Shown: positions 1 to 10,835 of the stretch, one piece after another
Position numbering within the stretch: the stretch's first letter is position 1
How the letters are laid out: the number at the start of each line of letters is the position of its first letter
DNA from: Prorocentrum cordatum
Taxonomy: Eukaryota > Sar > Dinophyceae > Prorocentrales > Prorocentraceae
Length of the DNA: 64,000 nucleotides
Direction: 5' to 3'
Assembly (NCBI GenBank): GCA_963575745.1
Contig: CAUYUJ010018327.1
Location: 765,931 to 829,930 of the forward strand
Notes under the pieces: generated by a model
Seen by the model: only the letters and a program-made list of their open reading frames with translations
Told to the model about the DNA's origin: nothing
Database searches by the model: none
Translations under genes and position numbers: made by a program

Positions 1-1990
1 TGTCGGGAGACGCCCGCCCTTGAGCGCGCACCAGACGCGCCTTCGTACGGTGCGCTGCGCAACCTGCGGGTCTCGAAGCGGCACGTTCGGAAGGCGATCG
101 CCGCGACTGGAAGCAGCGCTCCTGGGCCGGATGGCATTCCATATCGCGCTTGGAAACAATGTGGGGAACTCGCCGTAGACGTTCTCCACGAGGCTCTCGT
201 CGAGTTGAGCGGCGAGGACGCGGAGGAGCTTCTCCAGCGCCACATGCCGAGTTTCAATGTGAGTCTTTTTTCCCAGGAAGGCGACTGGCATCACGGGTAA
301 CGGGAAGGAGTACTTTCTGTCCAGGGGCGTCCGTCCTCTCAACGTCACGAACACGCACAACAGGCTCCTGGCAAGCGCTGCGAATATTGCCTTGGAACCG
401 GCGTTGGCGCCGTTACTTCAGCAGGATCAGGAAGGGCTTCTTCGCGGGTCGTTCCATGGCCTCCAACCTGCTGGACACAGACGAGGCAATGATACTGGCA
501 GCTGCTGAGACGGAGGGGGACTACGCGAGTTTCTTTGATTTCGCTGTGACTTTCCCTTCGATTGGACACGAGTTCCCCCATTAGTTCTTATAGTGGATGG
601 CCCGCCTGGCTGCGCGGTTTTGATTCCTCAGCGTCGGAGGCGGCCGGCAGGAAGGCTTCGGCCACTCCCGGGGCCTCAGGCATGGCTGCCCGTTGTCACC
701 TCTGCTCTTCGCGGCGGCGGCGGATCTCTACGTCCGCAGGTTGAAGCGGAGTTTTCCTCGCGCCACGTTGCGAGCTTGGGCAGATGACCTAGCGATGGTG
801 CACCGGGGCGCCCATCACGTGGGAGATCTTTAGGCCTTCTTCGACCAGTTTGCTCGTGTCTCCGGCTTGGCCCTGAACGTGCCGAAGACGGCGCTGGCGC
901 CGTTGGACTCGAAGGATTTGGCATCGACGCGCTCCGACTTGACTCGCGCGGCCCCAGGCTGGGGCGGATTGGAGGTTGCTGCGAGGGCCAAATATTCGGG
1001 CGTCTACGCGGGGCCAGGACGGAGAGAGCTTTCTTGGAAGACACATGTGGACAAGCTCTTGGCACGCACTCAGTCATGGGGCTGGCTTGGCGCAGGGCTG
1101 CAGTTTTCGCTCCATGCTTACAGAGCACACGTAGCTTCGGCGTTGTTCTTCGCGAGGCAAGTCGAGGCCTTGCCAGAGGACTGGACAGACTGGGAGAAAC
1201 GGGCGTGTTCAGCGCTGATACTGGGCCCCTCCGACTGGATGAGCCCTGGTTGCTTGAAGGAGTCGACAACGTTACGTGTCTCCATCGCCTTGAAGGGCGT
1301 GGCGCGAACAGCCATCGCGGCAAAATTCCGGGTGGCCAAGTGGGGGGTTTCCGGCGAGCTCCGCGCCCGCGAGCGCGCCCGCGCACTGCAGGGCCTTCGC
1401 TGCCCCGTGGCCCACCTCCCTCGACAGAGCGGCTCGGTTGCGTGGCTGGCGCGACCGGGCGCCCCAGGTGCAAGTCGCCAAGGCAGACGACCGCGTGAGC
1501 GCTGCCAGGAGAGCGCTTGGCCCGCGGCCTGAATGGCGGGAGGAGCGCGCTCGCTGGCAGATCAGGGCCCCTCTTCTCATCGCGCCGGCACGCAGCGGGG
1601 AGGCGCTGCGACATTGGCGACGGAAGCTGGACAGATGGCCGCTGCAGCTGCTGCCGGGGCGGCGGCCGCGCAATGCCAGCCCCGCGCCCTGGCGGCGCGC
1701 GCCCGGCCGCGGCTGACTGGCTGGGGCGCCAGCCGGCGCTTCCACGGGGCGTTCTCTCTGCCGCCTCGGCTGCGAAGGGCGCCAGGGCATCGTCGAGCAC
1801 CTAGCCAGTTGCCCAGCCCAGCGGCCCCTGTTCGGCCGCGTCTTGTCGATCGAGCCGGCTCCGCGGGAGCGCGCACTGGGCCACTTCTTGCAGCTGGGGG
1901 GGGCGCCGCCTCCGCAGCGGGCCAGTCGGGAATCCGAGACCGGGCCATCGGTGTTTGCGCCTTCTACCGGCGCTACAACCACGGGCGCTG
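1..1990 (+). pseudogene. Decayed LINE (non-LTR) reverse transcriptase; 5' end lies outside the window
   Basis: Read in frame 1 to about 285 and then frame 3, the sequence carries ordered motifs of a non-LTR reverse transcriptase. The finger motif PGPDGIPYRAWK lies at 121-156, GFFAGRS near 435-456, FFDFAVTFPSI near 530-565 (normally an acidic FDF..AFPS block), GLRHGCPLSPLLF at 672-710, and the catalytic WADDL at 777-791, where the second D pair replaces the usual YADD. The thumb and downstream region stays open from 867 to 1532. At 1759-1815 a CRLGC...EHLASC segment forms the C-x3-C-x8-H-x4-C knuckle that ends many LINE ORF2 proteins. One frameshift near 285-300 and stops at about 585, 599, 656 and 831 break the frame, so the copy is dead. 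The endonuclease half lies outside the window. The family call is strong; the exact clade is not determined. Confidence 0.85.
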
Positions 1991-3399
1991 CGGCGATCTG
2001 CCGGCAGCGGACATCGAGGGGGCCCCCGCGGAGTACCTGCGGGAGGGCCGCCGGGGGCAAGGCGACTGCCAGGCTGACGGGGCGCGGCGATTGCTGCATT
2101 TGTCTCGCATTTCTGTGTCAAATTATTGGTCCTTGTTTGCCCGTGTTGCTTGGGCGGCGCGGATGGCCCGTGGGGCTGCTGCAACTTCTTGCAAGTTCGG
2201 CGCCCGTTCTGCTTCCTCTTCCCCATTCTCCCCCCCCTTGCCTCGCCCTCCCCCTCGGCCGCCGCGCCGCGTGGGAGGCGCAAGTCGCGGCAGATTTGAA
2301 GGGCGCAAAATTTGATTCTTCCGGCGCTCCTGCTGCGGCCCCGGGCTCGGGCAGGGGGGGCGGGCAATTCCTGCCCCCCCTCGAACGTCGCGGACTCGGC
2401 GCGCGCGCGATGCCCTCTTGGCGCTGTCCCCGCCGCGTGGCCGATAGCATAGAATCGCGCGCTGCGAGGCCCGCCAGAGTGCCTCGTCGACGGGGGCGGC
2501 CTTCTTCGAGGGAAGATGCGGCTGCCCCAGGCCCCAGTACCAGAGCGCCAGGCGGGCGCCCTGGACGCCGGGCATGCGCGAGCTCTAGCGCCTCATTTGG
2601 CAGACAGATCCCCCCCCCTCCCCCTGCGCCCCCCCCCCTCCCCTCTGCCCCCCCCCTCCGCGCGGAACGCGCGCGGGGCTGCGCGCCCTTTGCAGGAATA
2701 GGCGGTTGCGCCGTCTGCGCGCGGAGGTGGTGCAGGACTGGGCCGCCCGGGGTCGTCGGCCGCTTCCCGCGCTGGGAGTCGCCGCGAGGCCGTTCTGTCT
2801 TGGCAGGCTGGCCGCCTGCGGCATCGGCCATCATTCGCGGGCTGCCCGTTTGAGTCGCCAGTGGAGTGCAGCTTTCGGCTGTAGGAGCGTGGATCCTCGG
2901 CGTTGCGGGTTTGAGCCCCTCGCGATCGCCCCGTCCGCTGCCCCTTTCTTCTGTCGGCGAATGCGCGCAGCCAGCGTTGGCGAGGGCATGTGCCGAACGC
3001 TTCATTTTCCGTTGCACCCCCCCCCCCTTTCCTCTCCGCGGCCCCGCCGTCGACTTGACCGGGCCCCGGGTTTGTCGGCCCCGCTTGCGACCGGCAGGGA
3101 GTTGAGAGGATGTGCTATGCACAGTATATATTTGATTGTGTGCGCGTCGGGTCTTCTTCTGTCGTTTCGGCCGTGGGGGGCGCGCGCGCAACGCTCGCGC
3201 TCCTCTCCCCCCTGACCCTCGCCCCCCCCCCCCCCCCCTGATGGCGGCGGCGCTTGCCCGGCCAGCCACATCGGGGCATTGGATTCCCGCTTTCGGGCTT
3301 CAAAGTGGCGCGAGCCCGTGTCCTTGCTTTTCGGCGGGGCGATCGTAGCCCCCCGCGAGGCGAAGCGGACTCGGTGGCCCATCGAGCTCTAGCGGGTGG
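1991..3399. other. GC-rich non-coding stretch with poly-C runs
   Basis: No gene recognised. Long open frames exist on both strands, but their composition (A, R, P, G only) is what stop-poor GC-rich DNA gives by chance. C homopolymers occur near 2610-2660, 3016-3029 and 3223-3238. The first part may be the 3' region of the upstream LINE. Confidence 0.5.
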
Positions 3400-3640
3400 G
3401 ATATTAGCAGAGCATACCAGACAATATTCTACAGAACCGAGCCGTCAACAACACAGGACATCACATAACACACCAGATCATAATAGCACAGAACAGAAGA
3501 CGACATAACATAACATGACATACCATAACCGAGCATGACATAACACACGATGACACAACACATCGCATGACATCATGACAGCATCACAGAATGCATCAGA
3601 TCACGACAGCAATTCATGGCGAAACACACTAGCAACGCGC
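3400..3640. repeat. Degenerate CATAACATGACA-type AT-richer repeat
   Basis: Imperfect iterations of cataaca, catgaca and acacaga words fill this stretch. It is markedly A/C-rich compared with the GC-rich DNA on both sides. There is no coding potential. Confidence 0.6.
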
Positions 3641-3695
3641 ATACATATAACAGGGGGCTGGGGCCCGGGCCCCCGGGGCCGCTACTTCTACCACA

Positions 3696-3786
3696 AATGT
3701 TCGTGTGCGTGTCTGTGTGTGCGCGTGCGTGCGCGCGCGTTCGCGCGTGCGCGCGGGCGGGCGGGCGGGCGGGCGGGCGCGGGCAC
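3696..3786. repeat. GT/GC and GGGC microsatellite
   Basis: Alternating GTGTGC changes to GCGCGC and then to a (GGGC)n tract near 3755-3785. Long alternating purine-pyrimidine DNA such as this can adopt Z-form. Confidence 0.85.
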
Positions 3787-3789
3787 GGG

Positions 3790-4200
3790 CGCGCTTTCTC
3801 GCGGCCGCGAATGTCTCAAGTTTGCTCGAGCTGCGGGCGAACTACGAAGCTGTCAAGCACGCAATTCCATGGGAAGTGACCGTGCGCGTCTAGACGTGGC
3901 ACGAGATAGCTTCTTCCTGTCTACACTGATAGATAAAACTTCAAAGGCTGATCAACTTGAGCCGAATACTTTCTTGCGCGGGTCGCCGCGTGAACTTAAC
4001 TCGAGCTGTGGGCAAGCCGCGAAGCTGTCAAGCACACCGCTCGGTAGAACATGATCATGCGTATCTACACGTGGCGCGAGAGAGCTTATTCTCATGCTTG
4101 AAAGATCTTTTGTTGAACACCTGTTCAACTTGAGTAGTGTACTTTCTTGCGCGGGTGGTTGTCTCACCTCAGCTCAAGCTCTGGGCGAGCTGAGGGGCGC
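3790..4200. repeat. Degenerate tandem repeat, period about 174 bp, 2.3 copies
   Basis: The words ctgcgggcga (3831), ctgtgggcaa (4006) and ctctgggcga (4179) mark equivalent positions. The word actttcttgcgcgggt occurs at 3968 and 4141 with a weaker match near 3790. The phrase gaagctgtcaagcac follows the first two marks. The spacings of 173-175 bp show an old tandem duplication lying between two GT/GC microsatellites. Confidence 0.75.
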
Positions 4201-4639
4201 GGGCGCGCGCGCGTGCGCGCGCGTGCGTGTGCGCGTGCGCGTGCGCGTGCGCGCGTGCGCGCGTGCGCGCGCGCGCGTGCGCGCGTGTGCGCGTGTGTAC
4301 GCGCGTGTGTGCGTGCGAGCGTGTGTGCGTGTGTACGTGTGTGCGTGTGCGTGCGCAGCGTTTGCGCATGTGCGTCTGTGCGTGCGTGCGCGTGTGCGTG
4401 CGTGCGTGTGCGCGCGTTCGCGTGCGTGCGTGCGAGCGCGTGTGGGGGCGTGGGTGCGCGGGGGGTGTTTGGGCGCGGGGGCGCGGGGGCGTGGGGGCGC
4501 GGGCGCGGCCGTGGGCGCGGGCGCGGGCGTGGGATTGTGTGCGGGTGTGGGTGTGGGTGTGGGCGTGGGCGTGCGTGTGTGGCTGCGGGTGTGTGGCGTG
4601 GGTGTGGGTGCGGGCCTTGGCGTGAGTGTGAGTGTGGGC
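4196..4639. repeat. Long (GTGC)n / (GTGGGC)n microsatellite ending at the gap
   Basis: About 440 bp of GTGC, GCGC and GTGGGC iterations run into the assembly gap. All six frames are open across it, which only reflects the composition. The gap probably exists because this tract could not be assembled. Confidence 0.9.
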
Positions 4640-4739
4640 NNNNNNNNNNNNNNNNNNNNNNNNNNNNNNNNNNNNNNNNNNNNNNNNNNNNNNNNNNNNN
4701 NNNNNNNNNNNNNNNNNNNNNNNNNNNNNNNNNNNNNNN
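4640..4739. other. Assembly gap of 100 N
   Basis: Exactly 100 N, the conventional length for a gap of unknown size. Order and distance across it should not be trusted. Confidence 0.98.
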
Positions 4740-5562
4740 CGACACGGCGCGGGCACGCCTAACGCATGCCCTTGCTCAACTACCACGCCATACTGTTCAG
4801 GTACTACCTAGTGCGAACATAACGAACGCCGAAGATTGACCCACGGCTGAGCCAGAATATTGGGACAAAAGCGTCGGGCGAAAACCACCGAATGACGACT
4901 ATGTCGTCGGGGGCGCGTCCATGGTGAAGCCCATGGCGAGAGCGCCCCTGCTGTTCCGCGCTTGCAAGGGTCACCCTGTCCGGGTTGTGGACCCCGAACG
5001 CAGGTACATCAAGTGCGGCGCGGCAGCGAGGCACTCCCACCAGGCAGTCGTCACTCCAGTGGACGATGTCTCGGCGCGAAGGTCTACGACCGGGAGCGTT
5101 GTGGCACCGCAAAAGGGGCCTCCAGGGCGTGCGCCAGTACCTTTTCCTGACCTGCCTGCCGACTAAGCTTGGTCCGTACCCTACCCCTGAAGGTGTAATT
5201 ATCAGAGAACAAGAGCCAGGTTCGGGCGGTGCAGTCCAGCTGGCACAGAGAGCGCTGGATGGTCAATGCGGTGAAATGCACGGACGCTTGCTTACGTGGC
5301 TGAGAACTGGAGGTTGGGCGCGCGCAGTGGCCAGCCAAGCATGGGACGCAAGTGTTTTCAATCTGGAAGATCCATGCCCTCTCTCGCAGTCCCTCGCGCT
5401 CACCTTCGAGCCCCGCATCTTCGAGAATCAGGACGCCTGGATTCATCGCGACGGATCTTCGGCAACAAGTTCCGGCCTCAGTGGAGCGACTTTCATCAGA
5501 TCCTGCGTCTTACCGTATTTGGGACGAAGCGGATCCAGATGTCGTGAACTTTGGTATATGAC
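4740..5562. other. No recognisable gene
   Basis: Mixed-composition DNA with several overlapping frames of 80-290 codons. None shows a recognisable domain and they change frame often. It could be a decayed 5' part of the Cys-rich reading frame that follows. Confidence 0.4.
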
Positions 5563-5994
5563 TGATGGTGCGCAGCGCTCAGAGTCTTCCTTGATTTCGA
5601 CGCGGCATGTACAGATTGGATCAAGCAGAATCAGGTCATCTTTGGGGTACCTGGCGTTGGTGATGATGATGACGATGATGATGCGCTCGCTTCTATTGCG
5701 AAGAAGAACGCACTCTGCGCGCAGAAGTATTTGGATAATGGCTACTTCCTGCGCAGCAACGATTGCCGCAATCGGTTGGGTATGTTCAGCTGCCTCGCAT
5801 GCCGGGCGCCTGTCCATTACTGCGCCTTTGTCGCTGACCATGACATGATTTGCCCTAAGATCGCCCTCGAGTTATGGGCGTGGCCATGCGCGAGGGCCAC
5901 GGGGGCTACGCCCCCAGCCCTGCGGCGCAAAGTGCAGGGAGGAAATGGAAGGGCTAGGACACAGACCGGGCGCAGGCACGCGCACATAACTTAA
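5563..5994 (+). CDS. Possible exon of a Cys/His-rich protein (hypothetical)
   Basis: Frame 1 is open from the TGA at 5560 to the TAA at 5992-5994. The composition is unusually protein-like for this window: an FDAACTDWIK segment, a run of seven Asp coded by GAT/GAC near 5662-5682, then a Cys/His cluster (SNDC, FSCLAC, VHYC, ICPK) around residues 62-98. The spacing resembles a zinc-binding module, though no named family fits. The only ATG that could start it is at 5731, after the acidic run. The true product is therefore either a spliced exon entered from upstream or a fragment. I do not recognise the gene. Confidence 0.3.
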
Positions 5995-6039
5995 CAGAGG
6001 GAAAGACGCCAGCGAAGATGGCATCGGTCAAGACTCTCC

Positions 6040-7146
6040 TTGCCCGGCAACCAATGTTCCGAGATGACGAGCTGCCGGAGCAACAGAACCTGCATGCAGG
6101 AGAAGTCCAAGAAGCTGAGTCGCAGGTGCATCAAGTCTCAGAACGCAAATCTCAAGACGCCCGCTACTGGCAGTAACGCTGTTGTTCCTCCGTGGACGCG
6201 GTGGCCGCGCATCAGCAGGGGGATTCTGGAAGGGGGCGGCTATGCCATTATTGAAGCGTTCGATTGGGAATGCGATTCCCTGGGGGGCCGCCATCGCGAA
6301 GAACCCAGCATGGGTTGGCCCGCGTGGTGCCGAGAGTCCCCGCGGAGCGCTGAAGCCCAGCCGCTCAGTCAATTGAAAGCTGCTTTGGGGCGGGAAATAG
6401 AGGATTACTTGCCGCCCATTGAATTTCTGGGAGCTCCTCTGCGGCCGGCAGCGCGGGAAACAAGGGCTCCGGCACCGCCTGACTATGCCAGGGTGGGCGC
6501 CTCCCCTAGAGCGCAGTCTGCCAAAGGAGAAACGAGGCCTGGCTCTGTGAGACCCGAGGGCCGTCCTGCGGCAGCAAGAACATCGGGCGGCGCCCAGGGC
6601 CGGGGCAAGGAGGTGGAGGCCGAGAGCGACGGCCAGGGAGCTAGGAGGCGAAGCAGTCGCGCGCCAGATAATCCACAGCAGTCAAGACGTCGCCGAGCTG
6701 ACAGCCCGACCCAGCGGGGCTCGCACTCACGCTCGGGAGACGCCTCTTCGAGCTCCGCCAAGGCACCGGGGCCGCCGGCCGCGAGAGATTCCCGGCTGCG
6801 CGCGGGCGTCGCCCCGCCATGGCGCGCGCCGGCCGACGCGTCGCAGCGGCGCGTGGACCTTGCCCCGCCGCGGCGCGAGGACACGGATTCCATTCCCCCG
6901 TGGCGAGAGAGCGCCGACAATTGGTGGTCGTCTTGGAGCTGGAGCTCAGGCGACTGGCAGGGCTGCAGCAGCTGGAGCCGCGACAATCACAGTTGGGATC
7001 AAGGGGGAGAGAACAAGGGGCACTCGCAGCTATGCTGCGGGTGTCCCCTCGACGCAACCGCGCTATGCACTGGGCGTCTCAGAGCGCTGCGAGCCAGGCG
7101 GCGGGCGAGCTGCCTGCCGGGCGCGGCGCGACGGGCCGCTTTATGA
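6040..7146 (+). CDS. Hypothetical low-complexity protein, Arg/Ser/Pro-rich with a Trp/Ser-rich block
   Basis: A 368-codon frame. After a nondescript N-terminal third it becomes disordered, rich in R, S, P and A (residues about 150-290). It then has a Trp-rich block (PPWRESADNWWSSW followed by further WS repeats, near 6895-7010). Beyond about 7015 frame 2 looks more protein-like and ends at a stop near 7225, which suggests a single-base shift. Trp/Ser-rich disordered tails occur in dinoflagellate RNA-binding and gag-like proteins, but nothing here identifies a family. High GC makes long open frames cheap, so this may not be a gene. Confidence 0.3.
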   Translation: MPGNQCSEMTSCRSNRTCMQEKSKKLSRRCIKSQNANLKTPATGSNAVVPPWTRWPRISRGILEGGGYAIIEAFDWECDSLGGRHREEPSMGWPAWCRESPRSAEAQPLSQLKAALGREIEDYLPPIEFLGAPLRPAARETRAPAPPDYARVGASPRAQSAKGETRPGSVRPEGRPAAARTSGGAQGRGKEVEAESDGQGARRRSSRAPDNPQQSRRRRADSPTQRGSHSRSGDASSSSAKAPGPPAARDSRLRAGVAPPWRAPADASQRRVDLAPPRREDTDSIPPWRESADNWWSSWSWSSGDWQGCSSWSRDNHSWDQGGENKGHSQLCCGCPLDATALCTGRLRALRARRRASCLPGAARRAAL

Positions 7147-7214
7147 GCAAATTTGGGGCGTTGACAAATCGTCGACTTCCACCCGTGCGAGTGGAGCTCG
7201 CCAGGGAGGCCGCG

Positions 7215-7400
7215 GGGGGAGTTGATTTAGTCACACCCCTGCCTTGCCTCAGCATCATTTACTGCCAGTTACCGAAGCTGCGTTGACTTCGATCGCTGAC
7301 AAGTGGTCCGGCCTGCCCGCCGCGCGAGCCCGCCTGCCGGCCGGCCCTCCCTTCCCCTAGCAGCGCGTTCTTAACCATAGCTTACTAAACCATGGCCACG
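7215..7400 (+). repeat. Diverged repeat copy shared with 13005-13215
   Basis: Both copies begin with gttgatttagtca, have a GGCCGGCC-containing middle and end near ccatggccac, in the same order and orientation. Similarity is patchy between these blocks. In this copy it follows directly on the possible end of the preceding reading frame, so it may be a shared 3' untranslated or element end. Confidence 0.45.
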
Positions 7401-7684
7401 CGAATAACCTCTCCCATATATCGCTTGGACCTGAACATGAAACTGTTACAAGGAAAGGATCACCATGAAGAATAACTACACGCTTTGCCGTTCAATTGGG
7501 CTGCGGAAGCTCCCCTCCTGACGGATAATTGGTAAAACATTATTTCGCGCAGTAGCTTCTAGACTTCTTCTGGGGTCCTGCTGGGTTGAACCATTATGGT
7601 GACGTGTGGATGGGTCTTCGGGCCTGTTGGAGCCGTTTGGAGGTGGCCTTGGGTCGTTCTCGGGGATCTGGCTCGCTACTGTTT
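7401..7684. other. No recognisable gene
   Basis: Short unique-looking stretch between the repeat above and an AT microsatellite. No open frame of note. Confidence 0.4.
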
Positions 7685-7704
7685 CAATACACACACATAT
7701 ATAT

Positions 7705-7779
<75 letters not shown>

Positions 7780-7792
7780 CATACACACCTTA
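7685..7792. repeat. (TA)n / (ACATAT)n microsatellite
   Basis: ACACAC changes to (AT)n and then to (ACATAT)n. This is among the most AT-rich segments of the window. Confidence 0.95.
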
Positions 7793-7802
7793 TACAGGCG
7801 CG

Positions 7803-8600
7803 CCAGGCAGACCCGAGCCACCCCCAAGAAGGCCTCCAGGGAGTTCTGACGGTGCCACCGAGCTTCAGGCCGCTTCCTGCGACGCTGCTCTTTGCAGCCC
7901 GGGACAGTTCCAGTTGATTCTGCAGGGTGCCTCCGAGGAGGCCAAAACGTTCAAAATCCTTGTGGAAATAGATAATGCTCACCTTCTGGCCTTCTGGTCT
8001 CCGAGGGGCTGCCCATCGCCCCCACGAGGCCCACAGGAGGCCCCAAAACGCACCCGACAAACTCCCAATAGGCTCCCAACAACCCCCAATGAGCGGGCCC
8101 AGGGGCCCAGGGGCCGCGCCCCCGACCCCAAATGTGTGTCCCGGGGCCCAGGCGCGCCTTCGGGCCGCCTGAAATGGCGCGGGCACACAGCAGTCTGGGC
8201 GACTTGTGACAGACCCCAGCCACCCCCAAGACGGCCTCCAGGGGTTCCTGACGGTGCCACCGAGCTTCAGGACGCTTCCTGAGACGCTCACGACATCCCC
8301 AGAGAGCTCCAGGAAATTCTCCCAGATGCTTCCGAGAAGCCAGGAAGTTTCAAAACCACAATGGAATTCGATAGTTTTTGCCCTCTCGCCTTTTCGCCTC
8401 CGAAGGGGTGGCCAAAGAGGCCACATATACTCACAACAAACACCGAAAAGGTATCCCCGAGAAGCCCCCAGGAGGCCTCACAATCAAGGCCCCCCGGGAG
8501 TTCCGGAAACGAGCCCCAGGAGGTCCGAAAACGCCTCCACAAATGTCCCCAACGTTGCTCACGTGGCCTCCAAAGGGTCGCAAGACGGCCCTGGAGTGCG
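7803..8600. repeat. 402-bp tandem duplication of CTCTTGG-class repeat
   Basis: Block starting accc(c/g)agcca at 7811 is repeated at 8213. Both continue with cccccaaga(a/c)ggcctcc, a tgacggtgccaccgagcttc block, a caaaa block and a (c/t)tccgaaggggtggcc-like block in the same order. The second copy runs into the palindrome described next. The sequence belongs to the low-complexity CTCTTGGGGCC class read on the opposite strand. Confidence 0.75.
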
Positions 8601-8955
8601 GGTGACGGACGACTGACGCCAGCCGACGGTTCGCGGACGACGAACAAGTGCAGGCGCGTGCGTCGCGCACGGGCGCGCTCGCGGGCGCGCGCGCGTGGGC
8701 GCGTCGGCGTACTTCCTTCGTCGTGGGCCGTCGTCGTCGTCGTTGTCGTTGTCGTTGTTGTCGTCGTCGTCGTCGTCGTTGTCGTCATCCTCGTCCGTCG
8801 TCGGGCGTCCGTAAACCGTCGTCTGTCGTCCGTCGCCCGGATTCTAGGGCTGTCTTGAGACTCTCGTGGGGCCTCTTGGGCAGCTTTGGGCAGTGTTGAG
8901 GGGGCGTTTTCGGCGCTCTGGGGTCACGAGCGCGCTGACGGAGACTATTGGGGGC
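8505..8955. repeat. Large imperfect inverted repeat with a (TCG)n core
   Basis: The left arm (about 8513-8625) and the reverse complement of the right arm (about 8825-8940) align over more than 100 bp. They share ccgaaaacgcc, caagac(g/a)gccct and gcgacggacgac-like words in order. The centre holds a GC/GT-rich stretch and a (TCG)n tract at 8726-8790. The arms belong to the CTCTTGG repeat class, so the structure may be two facing copies of that repeat. Confidence 0.65.
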
Positions 8956-9580
8956 GCATTGGGGCCGTCCGACGGGGGTCTGTTTGGTTGTGAGGCTGGG
9001 CCGCCCGAGACGAACTTTACGCGCTCCAACAGCGGGCAAAGGCCCCCAGTAGCTTCCAAGAGGCCTTCAAGCGGCCCCGCAAGGATCAAGCACGCTCCAA
9101 CATGGGTTCGGAAAGCCTTCCGACGGCCCTCAAGCGGTTCAGGAGGAGTCAAGATAGCCTGCAGACTTGAGCTCTCCGAGACACCTCGAGAGGCTCTTAA
9201 GACTCTCAATAAGCTCCGCAAGTATGCATTGTCAACTTTCTCCGCCCAAAGACGGCCCAAGACGGCTCAAGAAATTTCCGAGATCGCCCAACGACGATGT
9301 TTTCAAGAGTTAGCGTATCCAGATGAGCTGCCTGGCTAGACCCTAAGCGAGCACGATGCGCGCTCGTGGTTCTATTCTGGATGTTTTTTTTGGAGCCCTT
9401 TTGGGTTGTGCCTGAGCCTTCTGAAGGTTTCCTGAACTCATCCTGGACCGAACAGTTTAACAAGGCACAAAATGTTTCAGACCTCGAGGCTGTTCAATGT
9501 TCTTGGTCTTCCATGGCCCTGCTGGAGAGTTCCTTGCGAGCCTCTTGGGGCTCGCGGTGTTGCTGGTGATGGCCTCAGCG
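8956..9580. repeat. Degenerate CTCTTGGGGCC-class repeat
   Basis: Irregular recurrences of (c/t)tcttgg, ggcctcttgg, ctccaagaggcc and their complements, with less regular DNA between. No gene. Confidence 0.5.
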
Positions 9581-10235
9581 CCCCGGTAAACATGTTGCCC
9601 GCATGTTGATCGTTGCCCGCGTTTTGATCAATCCCCCCTCATTCCATCTCTCTCTCTCTCTCTCCATCCCCTCTTCCCTGCCCTACGCATGTCTCCTTTG
9701 TCATGCCCTCAACTTACCTCATTCTCCAACTCGTGTTTCATGTGCGGTTTCATCCAATTGGTTTCAGTGTCGAAGCCCAGATGGACGCTTCTCTGTTACA
9801 GCACTGGAACTGTAGTCACACGGTTGACGCCGCGCTCTATAGCGGTTGTGATGTTTAGAGTGATGAGTAACGTGATAATGCGGTGGAGTTGCGTGGCACA
9901 ACGTAAGACCATTCTGCTGGAACAGTTGTAGAAAAGGGTCAGAAGAAAATTTAGGATGATTGTTGGTCGCGACCTGGCACTTCAGCCAATTCCATGCGTG
10001 CCGCACGTATCTAGCCCTTGCTGTACCTGGTGTTCTCTTGGCCCCCGTCCTTATCTTAATTCCCGTCGGCTCTTGCAAGCTGTGTTTGCCGCGCGCCCCG
10101 CGTCATGCCGCGTCATGCGCGATGTACCAGGACACCCGGTGTCCTTACTCCGCCGCCGATCTTCGCACTGATCAGCCATATCCTCACCGTCAGTTTTGGG
10201 AGAGGAGGGATGGGCGGGACGGGGTAAGAAGGTGA
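9581..10235. other. No recognisable gene; short (TC)n at 9646-9664
   Basis: Mixed-composition DNA without a convincing open frame. The only structured element is the short TC microsatellite. Confidence 0.4.
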
Positions 10236-10239
10236 GGAT

Positions 10240-10296
10240 CAGGAGGAGCAGGCGGAGGAGGAGGAGGAGGAGGAGGAGGAGGAGGGGGAGGAGAGG
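10240..10296. repeat. (GGA)n microsatellite
   Basis: Purine-only GGA triplets with a few interruptions. Read on the minus strand they give a poly-Leu or poly-Pro run, which explains the long minus-strand frame across this place. Confidence 0.9.
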
Positions 10297-10835
10297 ATGA
10301 GTGGTGTATGTAGACTGTGAGCCTCTTTGGAGCTCGTCCCCCGTGCGCCCTGGGCGCGAAGAGCAAAGTTTGGAGACCCAGGTGATCCTCATGCTTTTCC
10401 TTGGGCAGGAGCCTCGAAAGGACCCAGGACAAATACGCTTCGCTCCCTGAGCGAACGTCCTGAAATCAGCAGGCAGCTGTGCCTTGAAAGTGCGGCAGCT
10501 TCGCGCCGCGCTTACGCGGCGGCGACCCCAGCGCGGGCATTCAATGTGCAACGCTGCCAGTTGCTTTTGAATCGACTGGTCTCCAACGATTTGCGCTATC
10601 GGGCAGCCGAGGAACGTTCCCCGCTTGAACGATTCGACGTCATCGCGACGTGAACCTGCCGTAGCCGGCGTCTTTGCCACCAACATTGCCGTCGGTTGGT
10701 AAACAAAAGGCTCCCAGGACAGCCGAAAGTCCCTGGGTGCGCCATCTAGCCTGGCCACAGCGTCGGCGCGCGCCTCTCTGCTACGACCTGGGGGCCGCGT
10801 CGCTCAAGCACAACCTGCAGGATCGCGCTGCTGCC
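10297..10835. other. No recognisable gene
   Basis: Frames of about 100 codons are open on both strands, but none carries a recognisable motif. Confidence 0.35.

Noticed and set aside
4094-4839. Open frames through the GTGC microsatellite and the N gap
   Set aside because: They consist of simple-sequence codons and unknown residues; the gap makes any joined frame meaningless.
10051-10758. 235-codon minus-strand frame with poly-Leu
   Set aside because: The poly-Leu is the complement of a GGA microsatellite and the flanking parts show no motif.
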